Positions 26,006 to 38,694 of a stretch of 64,000 bases of DNA are shown one piece after another. The DNA lies in assembly GCA_002189035.1 (NCBI GenBank), contig NEEC01000034.1, forward strand, positions 1 through 64,000, written 5' to 3'. This DNA comes from Utricularia gibba. Its lineage: Eukaryota > Streptophyta > Magnoliopsida > Lamiales > Lentibulariaceae. A program made the position numbers and the translations under genes. A model generated the notes under the pieces. The model saw only the letters and a program-made list of their open reading frames with translations. It ran no database searches and was not told where the DNA came from. Numbering within the stretch: the first letter of the stretch is position 1; each line of letters starts with the position of its first letter.

Positions 26006-26582
26006 TTGGGAAGCTTTATTCGTGCTCCAAGTAATATCATATGGAGTTACGTTTTTCCGATAACTGTGGACATATTAAAAACAACCTCAACGAAAAGTGT
26101 CTTCCGTGTCCTTCCTTGGTGGCTGCGTTAAAATGTGCTTCTCGTTCTCGACATGTGATGCAAATGGGATACACGGCATAAAGAATGTCAAGATACATTG
26201 ATGCAAATGGGATACACGGCAAAAGAATCAAATAGCCACTAGAGACATGGTGTATGGGAATGGTGCATCAAGAATCAGAAGTATCATAGCAACTAATTGA
26301 ATCAATCAACAGCCAAAACATATGGTGTCAAACTTCATCGGATATGCGATCAAGATGGAAAAAAGTCACATGTTACATCATGAATTTCGTGGCATCACTT
26401 ATCCCAACACTGTTGTATACTCAGGATATGCGTAAATATTTATTTTTAACAAATCCGGTGCACGTGTGATTTTTCGGCTGCATCCCGAATGGTGATGCGC
26501 AATGAAATGACTATGTCGCACATCCTGGTCCACGAAGCACCTCTTCGAAAACATGTAGAGCCTTACTCTTCATAGCACACCA
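26006..26582. repeat. Unit with 43 bp partial tandem duplication
   Basis: The unit is 577 bp. The segment GATGCAAATGGGATACACGG occurs at 26157 and again at 26200. Between the copies lies an altered run containing ATAAAGAATGTCAAGATACA. Just upstream, near 26128, GCGTCTAAGAATG is changed to GCGTTAAAATG (two bases lost) and one extra G follows ACAT near 26155. These changes add up to the observed length. The same GCGTTAAAATG form reappears near 55383. Confidence 0.88.
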
Positions 26583-29500
26583 TTGGGAAGCTTTATTCGT
26601 GCTCCAAGTAATATCATATGGAGTTACGTTTTTCCGATAACTGTGGACATATTAAAAACAACCTCAACGAAAAGTGTCTTCCGTGTCCTTCCTTGGTGGC
26701 TGCGTCTAAGAATGTGCTTCTCGTTCTCGACATTGATGCAAATGGGATACACGGCAAAAGAATCAAATAGCCACTAGAGACATGGTGTATGGGAATGGTG
26801 CATCAAGAATCAGAAGTATCATAGCAACTAATTGAATCAATCAACAGCCAAAACATATGGTGTCAAACTTCATCGGATATGCGATCAAGATGGAAAAAAG
26901 TCACATGTTACATCATGAATTTCGTGGCATCACTTATCCCAACACTGTTGTATACTCAGGATATGCGTAAATATTTATTTTTAACAAATCCGGTGCACGT
27001 GTGATTTTTCGGCTGCATCCCGAATGGTGATGCGCAATGAAATGACTATGTCGCACATCCTGGTCCACGAAGCACCTCTTCGAAAACATGTAGAGCCTTA
27101 CTCTTCATAGCACACCATTGGGAAGCTTTATTCGTGCTCCAAGTAATATCATATGGAGTTACGTTTTTCCGATAACTGTGGACATATTAAAAACAACCTC
27201 AACGAAAAGTGTCTTCCGTGTCCTTCCTTGGTGGCTGCGTCTAAGAATGTGCTTCTCGTTCTCGACATTGATGCAAATGGGATACACGGCAAAAGAATCA
27301 AATAGCCACTAGAGACATGGTGTATGGGAATGGTGCATCAAGAATCAGAAGTATCATAGCAACTAATTGAATCAATCAACAGCCAAAACATATGGTGTCA
27401 AACTTCATCGGATATGCGATCAAGATGGAAAAAAGTCACATGTTACATCATGAATTTCGTGGCATCACTTATCCCAACACTGTTGTATACTCAGGATATG
27501 CGTAAATATTTATTTTTAACAAATCCGGTGCACGTGTGATTTTTCGGCTGCATCCCGAATGGTGATGCGCAATGAAATGACTATGTCGCACATCCTGGTC
27601 CACGAAGCACCTCTTCGAAAACATGTAGAGCCTTACTCTTCATAGCACACCATTGGGAAGCTTTATTCGTGCTCCAAGTAATATCATATGGAGTTACGTT
27701 TTTCCGATAACTGTGGACATATTAAAAACAACCTCAACGAAAAGTGTCTTCCGTGTCCTTCCTTGGTGGCTGCGTCTAAGAATGTGCTTCTCGTTCTCGA
27801 CATTGATGCAAATGGGATACACGGCAAAAGAATCAAATAGCCACTAGAGACATGGTGTATGGGAATGGTGCATCAAGAATCAGAAGTATCATAGCAACTA
27901 ATTGAATCAATCAACAGCCAAAACATATGGTGTCAAACTTCATCGGATATGCGATCAAGATGGAAAAAAGTCACATGTTACATCATGAATTTCGTGGCAT
28001 CACTTATCCCAACACTGTTGTATACTCAGGATATGCGTAAATATTTATTTTTAACAAATCCGGTGCACGTGTGATTTTTCGGCTGCATCCCGAATGGTGA
28101 TGCGCAATGAAATGACTATGTCGCACATCCTGGTCCACGAAGCACCTCTTCGAAAACATGTAGAGCCTTACTCTTCATAGCACACCATTGGGAAGCTTTA
28201 TTCGTGCTCCAAGTAATATCATATGGAGTTACGTTTTTCCGATAACTGTGGACATATTAAAAACAACCTCAACGAAAAGTGTCTTCCGTGTCCTTCCTTG
28301 GTGGCTGCGTCTAAGAATGTGCTTCTCGTTCTCGACATTGATGCAAATGGGATACACGGCAAAAGAATCAAATAGCCACTAGAGACATGGTGTATGGGAA
28401 TGGTGCATCAAGAATCAGAAGTATCATAGCAACTAATTGAATCAATCAACAGCCAAAACATATGGTGTCAAACTTCATCGGATATGCGATCAAGATGGAA
28501 AAAAGTCACATGTTACATCATGAATTTCGTGGCATCACTTATCCCAACACTGTTGTATACTCAGGATATGCGTAAATATTTATTTTTAACAAATCCGGTG
28601 CACGTGTGATTTTTCGGCTGCATCCCGAATGGTGATGCGCAATGAAATGACTATGTCGCACATCCTGGTCCACGAAGCACCTCTTCGAAAACATGTAGAG
28701 CCTTACTCTTCATAGCACACCATTGGGAAGCTTTATTCGTGCTCCAAGTAATATCATATGGAGTTACGTTTTTCCGATAACTGTGGACATATTAAAAACA
28801 ACCTCAACGAAAAGTGTCTTCCGTGTCCTTCCTTGGTGGCTGCGTCTAAGAATGTGCTTCTCGTTCTCGACATTGATGCAAATGGGATACACGGCAAAAG
28901 AATCAAATAGCCACTAGAGACATGGTGTATGGGAATGGTGCATCAAGAATCAGAAGTATCATAGCAACTAATTGAATCAATCAACAGCCAAAACATATGG
29001 TGTCAAACTTCATCGGATATGCGATCAAGATGGAAAAAAGTCACATGTTACATCATGAATTTCGTGGCATCACTTATCCCAACACTGTTGTATACTCAGG
29101 ATATGCGTAAATATTTATTTTTAACAAATCCGGTGCACGTGTGATTTTTCGGCTGCATCCCGAATGGTGATGCGCAATGAAATGACTATGTCGCACATCC
29201 TGGTCCACGAAGCACCTCTTCGAAAATGTAGAGCCTTACTCTTCATAGCACACCATTGGGAAGCTTTATTCGTGCTCCAAGTAATATCATATGGAGTTAC
29301 GTTTTTCCGATAACTGTGGACATATTAAAAACAACCTCAACGAAAAGTGTCTTCCGTGTCCTTCCTTGGTGGCTGCGTCTAAGAATGTGCTTCTCGTTCT
29401 CGACATTGATGCAAATGGGATACACGGCAAAAGAATCAAATAGCCACTAGAGACATGGTGTATGGGAATGGTGCATCAAGAATCAGAAGTATCATAGCAA

Positions 29501-30851
29501 CTAATTGAATCAATCAACAGCCAAAACATATGGTGTCAAACTTCATCGGATATGCGATCAAGATGGAAAAAAGTCACATGTTACATCATGAATTTCGTGG
29601 CATCACTTATCCCAACACTGTTGTATACTCAGGATATGCGTAAATATTTATTTTTAACAAATCCGGTGCACGTGTGATTTTTCGGCTGCATCCCGAATGG
29701 TGATGCGCAATGAAATGACTATGTCGCACATCCTGGTCCACGAAGCACCTCTTCGAAAACATGTAGAGCCTTACTCTTCATAGCACACCATTGGGAAGCT
29801 TTATTCGTGCTCCAAGTAATATCATATGGAGTTACGTTTTTCCGATAACTGTGGACATATTAAAAACAACCTCAACGAAAAGTGTCTTCCGTGTCCTTCC
29901 TTGGTGGCTGCGTCTAAGAATGTGCTTCTCGTTCTCGACATTGATGCAAATGGGATACACGGCAAAAGAATCAAATAGCCACTAGAGACATGGTGTATGG
30001 GAATGGTGCATCAAGAATCAGAAGTATCATAGCAACTAATTGAATCAATCAACAGCCAAAACATATGGTGTCAAACTTCATCGGATATGCGATCAAGATG
30101 GAAAAAAGTCACATGTTACATCATGAATTTCGTGGCATCACTTATCCCAACACTGTTGTATACTCAGGATATGCGTAAATATTTATTTTTAACAAATCCG
30201 GTGCACGTGTGATTTTTCGGCTGCATCCCGAATGGTGATGCGCAATGAAATGACTATGTCGCACATCCTGGTCCACGAAGCACCTCTTCGAAAACATGTA
30301 GAGCCTTACTCTTCATAGCACACCATTGGGAAGCTTTATTCGTGCTCCAAGTAATATCATATGGAGTTACGTTTTTCCGATAACTGTGGACATATTAAAA
30401 ACAACCTCAACGAAAAGTGTCTTCCGTGTCCTTCCTTGGTGGCTGCGTCTAAGAATGTGCTTCTCGTTCTCGACATTGATGCAAATGGGATACACGGCAA
30501 AAGAATCAAATAGCCACTAGAGACATGGTGTATGGGAATGGTGCATCAAGAATCAGAAGTATCATAGCAACTAATTGAATCAATCAACAGCCAAAACATA
30601 TGGTGTCAAACTTCATCGGATATGCGATCAAGATGGAAAAAAGTCACATGTTACATCATGAATTTCGTGGCATCACTTATCCCAACACTGTTGTATACTC
30701 AGGATATGCGTAAATATTTATTTTTAACAAATCCGGTGCACGTGTGATTTTTCGGCTGCATCCCGAATGGTGATGCGCAATGAAATGACTATGTCGCACA
30801 TCCTGGTCCACGAAGCACCTCTTCGAAACATGTAGAGCCTTACTCTTCATA
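26583..30851. repeat. Clean satellite block, 8 units
   Basis: Unit starts are 26583, 27118, 27653, 28188, 28723, 29256, 29791 and 30326. The only length change is before 29256, where CGAAAACATG has become CGAAAATG (two bases lost, near 29222). The block ends at the scrambled segment starting near 30852; the boundary before it has the three-A allele. Confidence 0.95.
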
Positions 30852-31452
30852 GATGCACACCATTAGGGACATGCATTTATCATCGAATGCTCCAAGTCAA
30901 TATCATACATGGAGTTACGTTTTTCCGGTGCATAACTGTGGACATACATCCTACGAAGCACCTCTTCGACATGTAGAGCCTTACATAGCGAAAAATATCA
31001 TATGTGTCTTCCGAAAAGTGTCCTTCCTTGGTGGCTGCGTCTAAGAATGTGCTTCTCGTTCTCGACATTGATGCAAATGGGATACACGGCAAAAGAATCA
31101 AATAGCCACTAGAGACATGGTGTATGGGAATGGTGCATCAAGAATCAGAAGTATCATAGCAACTAATTGAATCAATCAACAGCCAAAACATATGGTGTCA
31201 AACTTCATCGGATATGCGATCAAGATGGAAAAAAGTCACATGTTACATCATGAATTTCGTGGCATCACTTATCCCAACACTGTTGTATACTCAGGATATG
31301 CGTAAATATTTATTTTTAACAAATCCGGTGCACGTGTGATTTTTCGGCTGCATCCCGAATGGTGATGCGCAATGAAATGACTATGTCGCACATCCTGGTC
31401 CACGAAGCACCTCTTCGAAAACATGTAGAGCCTTACTCTTCATAGCACACCA
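30852..31452. repeat. Scrambled satellite unit
   Basis: In 30852-31020 the monomer is recognisable but broken into short pieces. Extra GCAT- and ACAT-type words are inserted in ATAGATGCACACC, ATTAGGGACATGCAT and TTCCGGTGCATAACTG. A misplaced copy of CGAAGCACCTCTTCGACATG, a segment that normally lies about 180 bp upstream, follows GTGGACATACATCCTA. CTTAC, ATAGC and CATATG fragments then lead back into GTCCTTCCTTGG at 31020. The TTGGGAAGC landmark and the HindIII site are lost. Net gain over two units (30326 to 31453) is about 58 bp after allowing for one short A-run. The remainder of the unit is canonical. Open frames on both strands here are accidental. Confidence 0.8.
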
Positions 31453-31967
31453 TTGGGAAGCTTTATTCGTGCTCCAAGTAATATCATATGGAGTTACGTT
31501 TTTCCGATAACTGTGGACATATTAAAAACAACCTCAACGAAAAGTGTCTTCCGTGTCCTTCCTTGGTGGCTGCGTCTAACTTCTCGTTCTCGACATTGAT
31601 GCAGGCAAAAGAATCAAATAGCCACTAGAGACATGGTGTATGGGAATGGTGCATCAAGAATCAGAAGTATCATAGCAACTAATTGAATCAATCAACAGCC
31701 AAAACATATGGTGTCAAACTTCATCGGATATGCGATCAAGATGGAAAAAAGTCACATGTTACATCATGAATTTCGTGGCATCACTTATCCCAACACTGTT
31801 GTATACTCAGGATATGCGTAAATATTTATTTTTAACAAATCCGGTGCACGTGTGATTTTTCGGCTGCATCCCGAATGGTGATGCGCAATGAAATGACTAT
31901 GTCGCACATCCTGGTCCACGAAGCACCTCTTCGAAACATGTAGAGCCTTACTCTTCATAGCACACCA
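31453..31967. repeat. Short unit, 515 bp, two small deletions
   Basis: Seven bases are missing in GTCTAACTTCTCG near 31580 and twelve in GATGCAGGCAAAAG near 31602. The boundary before 31968 has the three-A allele. Together these give the 20 bp shortfall exactly. Confidence 0.9.
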
Positions 31968-33003
31968 TTGGGAAGCTTTATTCGTGCTCCAAGTAATATC
32001 ATATGGAGTTACGTTTTTCCGATAACTGTGGACATATTAAAAACAACCTCAACGAAAAGTGTCTTCCGTGTCCTTCCTTGGTGGCTGCGTCTAAGAATGT
32101 GCTTCTCGTTCTCGACATTGATGCAAATGGGATACACGGCAAAAGAATCAAATAGCCACTAGAGACATGGTGTATGGGAATGGTGCATCAAGAATCAGAA
32201 GTATCATAGCAACTAATTGAATCAATCAACAGCCAAAACATATGGTGTCAAACTTCATCGGATATGCGATCAAGATGGAAAAAAGTCACATGTTACATCA
32301 TGAATTTCGTGGCATCACTTATCCCAACACTGTTGTATACTCAGGATATGCGTAAATATTTATTTTTAACAAATCCGGTGCACGTGTGATTTTTCGGCTG
32401 CATCCCGAATGGTGATGCGCAATGAAATGACTATGTCGCACATCCTGGTCCACGAAGCACCTCTTCGAAAACATGTAGAGCCTTACTCTTCATAGCACAC
32501 CATTGGGAAGCTTTATTCGTGCTCCAAGTAATATCATATGGAGTTACGTTTTCCGATAACTGTGGACATATTAAAAACAACCTCAACGAAAAGTGTCTTC
32601 CGTGTCCTTCCTTGGTGGCTGCGTCTAAGAATGTGCTTCTCGTTCTCGACATTGATGCAAATGGGATACACGGCAAAAGAATCAAATAGCCACTAGAGAC
32701 ATGGTGTATGGGAATGGTGCATCAAGAATCAGAAGTATCATAGCAACTAATTGAATCAATCAACAGCCAAAACATATGGTGTCAAACTTCATCGGATATG
32801 CGATCAAGATGGAAAAAAGTCACATGTTACATCATGAATTTCGTGGCATCACTTATCCCAACACTGTTGTATACTCAGGATATGCGTAAATATTTATTTT
32901 TAACAAATCCGGTGCACGTGTGATTTTTCGGCTGCATCCCGAATGGTGATGCGCAATGAAATGACTATGTCGCACATCCTGGTCCACGAAGCACCTCTTC
33001 GAA
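31968..33003. repeat. Two canonical satellite units
   Basis: Units start at 31968 and 32503. The second has the four-T allele near 32549. No gene is visible. Confidence 0.94.
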
Positions 33004-33563
33004 ACACCTTACTGTAAGCTTTCTTCTAGCACACCATTGGGAAGCTGTTCCAAGTAATATCATATGGAGTTACGTTTTTCCGATAACTGTGGACATATTA
33101 AAAACAACCTCAACGAAAAGTGTCTTCCGTGTCCTTCCTTGGTGGCTGCGTCTAAGAATGTGCTTCTCGTTCTCGACATTGATGCAAATGGGATACACGG
33201 CAAAAGAATCAAATAGCCACTAGAGACATGGTGTATGGGAATGGTGCATCAAGAATCAGAAGTATCATAGCAACTAATTGAATCAATCAACAGCCAAAAC
33301 ATATGGTGTCAAACTTCATCGGATATGCGATCAAGATGGAAAAAAGTCACATGTTACATCATGAATTTCGTGGCATCACTTATCCCAACACTGTTGTATA
33401 CTCAGGATATGCGTAAATATTTATTTTTAACAAATCCGGTGCACGTGTGATTTTTCGGCTGCATCCCGAATGGTGATGCGCAATGAAATGACTATGTCGC
33501 ACATCCTGGTCCACGAAGCACCTCTTCGAAAACATGTAGAGCCTTACTCTTCATAGCACACCA
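33004..33563. repeat. Unit with altered 5' boundary region
   Basis: From 33004 to 33052 the usual CGAAAACATGTAGAGCC, TTACTCTTCATAGC and GGAAGCTTTATTCG pieces are replaced by CGAAACACCTTACTGTAAGC followed by TTTCTTCTAGCACACC and GGAAGCTGTTCCAAG. The HindIII site at the usual place is lost and a displaced AAGCTT appears at 33016. The rest of the unit, to 33563, is canonical. Confidence 0.82.
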
Positions 33564-34626
33564 TTGGGAAGCTTTATTCGTGCTCCAAGTAATATCATAT
33601 GGAGTTACGTTTTTCCGATAACTGTGGACATATTAAAAACAACCTCAACGAAAAGTGTCTTCCGTGTCCTTCCTTGGTGGCTGCGTCTAAGAATGTGCTT
33701 CTCGTTCTCGACATTGATGCAAATGGGATACACGGCAAAAGAATCAAATAGCCACTAGAGACATGGTGTATGGGAATGGTGCATCAAGAATCAGAAGTAT
33801 CATAGCAACTAATTGAATCAATCAACAGCCAAAACATATGGTGTCAAACTTCATCGGATATGCGATCAAGATGGAAAAAAGTCACATGTTACATCATGAA
33901 TTTCGTGGCATCACTTATCCCAACACTGTTGTATACTCAGGATATGCGTAAATATTTATTTTTAACAAATCCGGTGCACGTGTGATTTTTCGGCTGCATC
34001 CCGAATGGTGATGCGCAATGAAATGACTATGTCGCACATCCTGGTCCACGAAGCACCTCTTCGAAAACATGTAGAGCCTTACTCTTCATAGCACACCATT
34101 GGGAAGCTTTATTCGTGCTCCAAGTAATATCATATGGAGTTACGTTTTTCCGATAACTGTGGACATATTAAAAACAACCTCAACGAAAAGTGTCTTCCGT
34201 GTCCTTCCTTGGTGGCTGCGTCTAAGAATGTGCTTCTCGTTCTCGACATTGATGCAAATGGGATACACGGCAAAAGAATCAAATAGCCACTAGAGACATG
34301 GTGTATGGGAATGGTGCATCAAGAATCAGAAGTATCATAGCAACTAATTGAATCAATCAACAGCCAAAACATATGGTGTCAAACTTCATCGGATATGCGA
34401 TCAAGATGGAAAAAAGTCACATGTTACATCATGAATTTCGTGGCATCACTTATCCCAACACTGTTGTATACTCAGGATATGCGTAAATATTTATTTTTAA
34501 CAAATCCGGTGCACGTGTGATTTTTCGGCTGCATCCCGAATGGTGATGCGCAATGAAATGACTATGTCGCACATCCTGGTCCACGAAGCACCTCTTCGGT
34601 AGAGCCTTACTCTTCATAGCACACCA
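33564..34626. repeat. Two units, the second 528 bp
   Basis: Units start at 33564 and 34099. Seven bases, including the A-run, are missing at CTCTTCGGTAGAGCC near 34597, at the TTCGAA site. Confidence 0.93.
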
Positions 34627-35004
34627 TTGGGAAGCTTTATTCGTGCTCCAAGCATCAAGACATCAGAAAAGTAAGAATGTGCATATGCAACTCAAATTAG
34701 AGACATCATCAAGAATCAGAAGTATCAGCAACTAAAATCAATCATGGTGTCAAACTTCATCGGATATGCGATCAAGATGGAAAAAAGTCACATGTTACAT
34801 CATGAATTTCGTGGCATCACTTATCCCAACACTGTTGTATACTCAGGATATGCGTAAATATTTATTTTTAACAAATCCGGTGCACGTGTGATTTTTCGGC
34901 TGCATCCCGAATGGTGATGCGCAATGAAATGACTATGTCGCACATCCTGGTCCACGAAGCACCTCTTCGAAAACATGTAGAGCCTTACTCTTCATAGCAC
35001 ACCA
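34627..35004. repeat. Truncated unit, 378 bp, patchy deletions
   Basis: About 157 bp are missing, not in one block but in many gaps between 34651 and about 34748. Pieces such as CATCAAGACATCAGAAAAG, TAAGAATGTGCATATGCAAC, ATTAGAGACATCATC and AGTATCAGCAACTAAAATC keep the monomer order with short stretches skipped. The sequence is normal again from CATGGTGTCAAAC onward. A true deletion usually leaves one junction, so many small gaps are unusual. Confidence 0.85.
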
Positions 35005-36608
35005 TTGGGAAGCTTTATTCGTGCTCCAAGTAATATCATATGGAGTTACGTTTTTCCGATAACTGTGGACATATTAAAAACAACCTCAACGAAAAGTGTC
35101 TTCCGTGTCCTTCCTTGGTGGCTGCGTCTAAGAATGTGCTTCTCGTTCTCGACATTGATGCAAATGGGATACACGGCAAAAGAATCAAATAGCCACTAGA
35201 GACATGGTGTATGGGAATGGTGCATCAAGAATCAGAAGTATCATAGCAACTAATTGAATCAATCAACAGCCAAAACATATGGTGTCAAACTTCATCGGAT
35301 ATGCGATCAAGATGGAAAAAAGTCACATGTTACATCATGAATTTCGTGGCATCACTTATCCCAACACTGTTGTATACTCAGGATATGCGTAAATATTTAT
35401 TTTTAACAAATCCGGTGCACGTGTGATTTTTCGGCTGCATCCCGAATGGTGATGCGCAATGAAATGACTATGTCGCACATCCTGGTCCACGAAGCACCTC
35501 TTCGAAACATGTAGAGCCTTACTCTTCATAGCACACCATTGGGAAGCTTTATTCGTGCTCCAAGTAATATCATATGGAGTTACGTTTTTCCGATAACTGT
35601 GGACATATTAAAAACAACCTCAACGAAAAGTGTCTTCCGTGTCCTTCCTTGGTGGCTGCGTCTAAGAATGTGCTTCTCGTTCTCGACATTGATGCAAATG
35701 GGATACACGGCAAAAGAATCAAATAGCCACTAGAGACATGGTGTATGGGAATGGTGCATCAAGAATCAGAAGTATCATAGCAACTAATTGAATCAATCAA
35801 CAGCCAAAACATATGGTGTCAAACTTCATCGGATATGCGATCAAGATGGAAAAAAGTCACATGTTACATCATGAATTTCGTGGCATCACTTATCCCAACA
35901 CTGTTGTATACTCAGGATATGCGTAAATATTTATTTTTAACAAATCCGGTGCACGTGTGATTTTTCGGCTGCATCCCGAATGGTGATGCGCAATGAAATG
36001 ACTATGTCGCACATCCTGGTCCACGAAGCACCTCTTCGAAAACATGTAGAGCCTTACTCTTCATAGCACACCATTGGGAAGCTTTATTCGTGCTCCAAGT
36101 AATATCATATGGAGTTACGTTTTTCCGATAACTGTGGACATATTAAAAACAACCTCAACGAAAAGTGTCTTCCGTGTCCTTCCTTGGTGGCTGCGTCTAA
36201 GAATGTGCTTCTCGTTCTCGACATTGATGCAAATGGGATACACGGCAAAAGAATCAAATAGCCACTAGAGACATGGTGTATGGGAATGGTGCATCAAGAA
36301 TCAGAAGTATCATAGCAACTAATTGAATCAATCAACAGCCAAAACATATGGTGTCAAACTTCATCGGATATGCGATCAAGATGGAAAAAAGTCACATGTT
36401 ACATCATGAATTTCGTGGCATCACTTATCCCAACACTGTTGTATACTCAGGATATGCGTAAATATTTATTTTTAACAAATCCGGTGCACGTGTGATTTTT
36501 CGGCTGCATCCCGAATGGTGATGCGCAATGAAATGACTATGTCGCACATCCTGGTCCACGAAGCACCTCTTCGAAAACATGTAGAGCCTTACTCTTCATA
36601 GCACACCA
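35005..36608. repeat. Three canonical satellite units
   Basis: Units start at 35005, 35539 and 36074. The boundary before 35539 has the three-A allele. No gene is visible. Confidence 0.95.
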
Positions 36609-37027
36609 TTGGGAAGCTTTATTCGTGCTCCAAGTAATATCATATGGAGTTACGTTTTCCGATAACTGTGGACATATTAAAAACAACCTCAACGAAAAGT
36701 GTCTTCCGTGTCCTTCCTTGGTGGCTGCGTCTAAGTGCTTCTCGTTCTCGATTGATGCAAATACACGGCAAAAGAATCAAATAGCCACTAGAGACATGGT
36801 GTATGGGAATGGTGCATCAAGAATCAGAAGTATCATAGCAACTAATTGAATCAATCAACAGCCAAAACATATGGTGTCAAACTTCATCGGATATGCGATC
36901 AAGATGGAAAAAAGTCACATGTTACATCATGAATACTCAGGATATGCGTAAATATTTATTTTTAACAAATCCGGTGCACGTGTGATTTTTCTCAAGCACG
37001 TAGAGCCTTACTCTTCATAGCACACCA
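36609..37027. repeat. Truncated unit, 419 bp, several deletions
   Basis: The T-run near 36655 has four T. Small losses follow in CTAAGTGCTTCTCG near 36731, CTCGATTGATGC near 36748 and CAAATACACGG near 36758. A loss of about 33 bp joins CATGAA to TACTCAGG near 36934. About 69 bp are lost where GATTTTTC runs through CAAGCACGTAGAGCC near 36991. Together these make up the 116 bp shortfall. Confidence 0.86.
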
Positions 37028-37531
37028 TTGTTTATTCGTGCTCCAAGTAATATCATATGGAGTTACGTTCCGATAACTGTGGACATATGAAAAGTGGTGT
37101 CCTTCCTTGGTGGCTGCGTCTAAGAATGTGCTTCTCGTTCTCGACATTGATGCAAATGGGATACACGGCAAAAGAATCAAATAGCCACTAGAGACATGGT
37201 GTATGGGAATGGTGCATCAAGAATCAGAAGTATCATAGCAACTAATTGAATCAATCAACAGCCAAAACATATGGTGTCAAACTTCATCGGATATGCGATC
37301 AAGATGGAAAAAAGTCACATGTTACATCATGAATTTCGTGGCATCACTTATCCCAACACTGTTGTATACTCAGGATATGCGTAAATATTTATTTTTAACA
37401 AATCCGGTGCACGTGTGATTTTTCGGCTGCATCCCGAATGGTGATGCGCAATGAAATGACTATGTCGCACATCCTGGTCCACGAAGCACCTCTTCGAAAA
37501 CATGTAGAGCCTTACTCTTCATAGCACACCA
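37028..37531. repeat. Short unit, 504 bp, three small deletions
   Basis: TTGGGAAGCTTTATTCG is reduced to TTGTTTATTCG at 37028 (6 bp, removing the HindIII site), the T-run is reduced to ACGTTCCG near 37067 (3 bp), and ACATATGAAAAGTGGTGTCC near 37083 lacks 22 bp. The sum, 31 bp, matches the spacing exactly. Confidence 0.9.
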
Positions 37532-38065
37532 TTGGGAAGCTTTATTCGTGCTCCAAGTAATATCATATGGAGTTACGTTTTTCCGATAACTGTGGACATA
37601 TTAAAAACAACCTCAACGAAAAGTGTCTTCCGTGTCCTTCCTTGGTGGCTGCGTCTAAGAATGTGCTTCTCGTTCTCGACATTGATGCAAATGGGATACA
37701 CGGCAAAAGAATCAAATAGCCACTAGAGACATGGTGTATGGGAATGGTGCATCAAGAATCAGAAGTATCATAGCAACTAATTGAATCAATCAACAGCCAA
37801 AACATATGGTGTCAAACTTCATCGGATATGCGATCAAGATGGAAAAAAGTCACATGTTACATCATGAATTTCGTGGCATCACTTATCCCAACACTGTTGT
37901 ATACTCAGGATATGCGTAAATATTTATTTTTAACAAATCCGGTGCACGTGTGATTTTTCGGCTGCATCCCGAATGGTGATGCGCAATGAAATGACTATGT
38001 CGCACATCCTGGTCCACGAAGCACCTCTTCGAAACATGTAGAGCCTTACTCTTCATAGCACACCA
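37532..38065. repeat. One canonical satellite unit
   Basis: The unit starts at 37532 and is followed by a three-A boundary near 38033. No gene is visible. Confidence 0.95.
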
Positions 38066-38694
38066 TTGGGAAGCTTTATTCGTGCTCCAAGTAATATCAT
38101 ATGGAGTTACGTTTTTCCGATAACTGTGGACATATTAAAAACAACCTCAACGAAAAGTGTCTTCCGTGTCCTTCCTTGAAGCTTCTCGTGCTCCAACTCA
38201 TATGGATGGTTGCGATAACGTGGACATATTAAAAACAACCTCAACGAAAAGTGTCTTCCGTGTCCTTCCTTGGTGGCTGCGTCTAAGAATGTGCTTCTCG
38301 TTCTCGACATTGATGCAAATGGGATACACGGCAAAAGAATCAAATAGCCACTAGAGACATGGTGTATGGGAATGGTGCATCAAGAATCAGAAGTATCATA
38401 GCAACTAATTGAATCAATCAACAGCCAAAACATATGGTGTCAAACTTCATCGGATATGCGATCAAGATGGAAAAAAGTCACATGTTACATCATGAATTTC
38501 GTGGCATCACTTATCCCAACACTGTTGTATACTCAGGATATGCGTAAATATTTATTTTTAACAAATCCGGTGCACGTGTGATTTTTCGGCTGCATCCCGA
38601 ATGGTGATGCGCAATGAAATGACTATGTCGCACATCCTGGTCCACGAAGCACCTCTTCGAAAACATGTAGAGCCTTACTCTTCATAGCACACCA
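38066..38694. repeat. Unit with 94 bp partial internal duplication
   Basis: The unit is 629 bp. After GTCCTTCCTTG near 38178 it returns to GAAGCTTCTCGTGCTCCAAC, a degraded copy of the start of the same unit, passes through CATATGGATGGTTGCGATAACG near 38200-38221, and then repeats GTGGACATATTAAAAAC and onward. The extra copy has several small gaps against the original. The rest of the unit is canonical. Confidence 0.87.
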
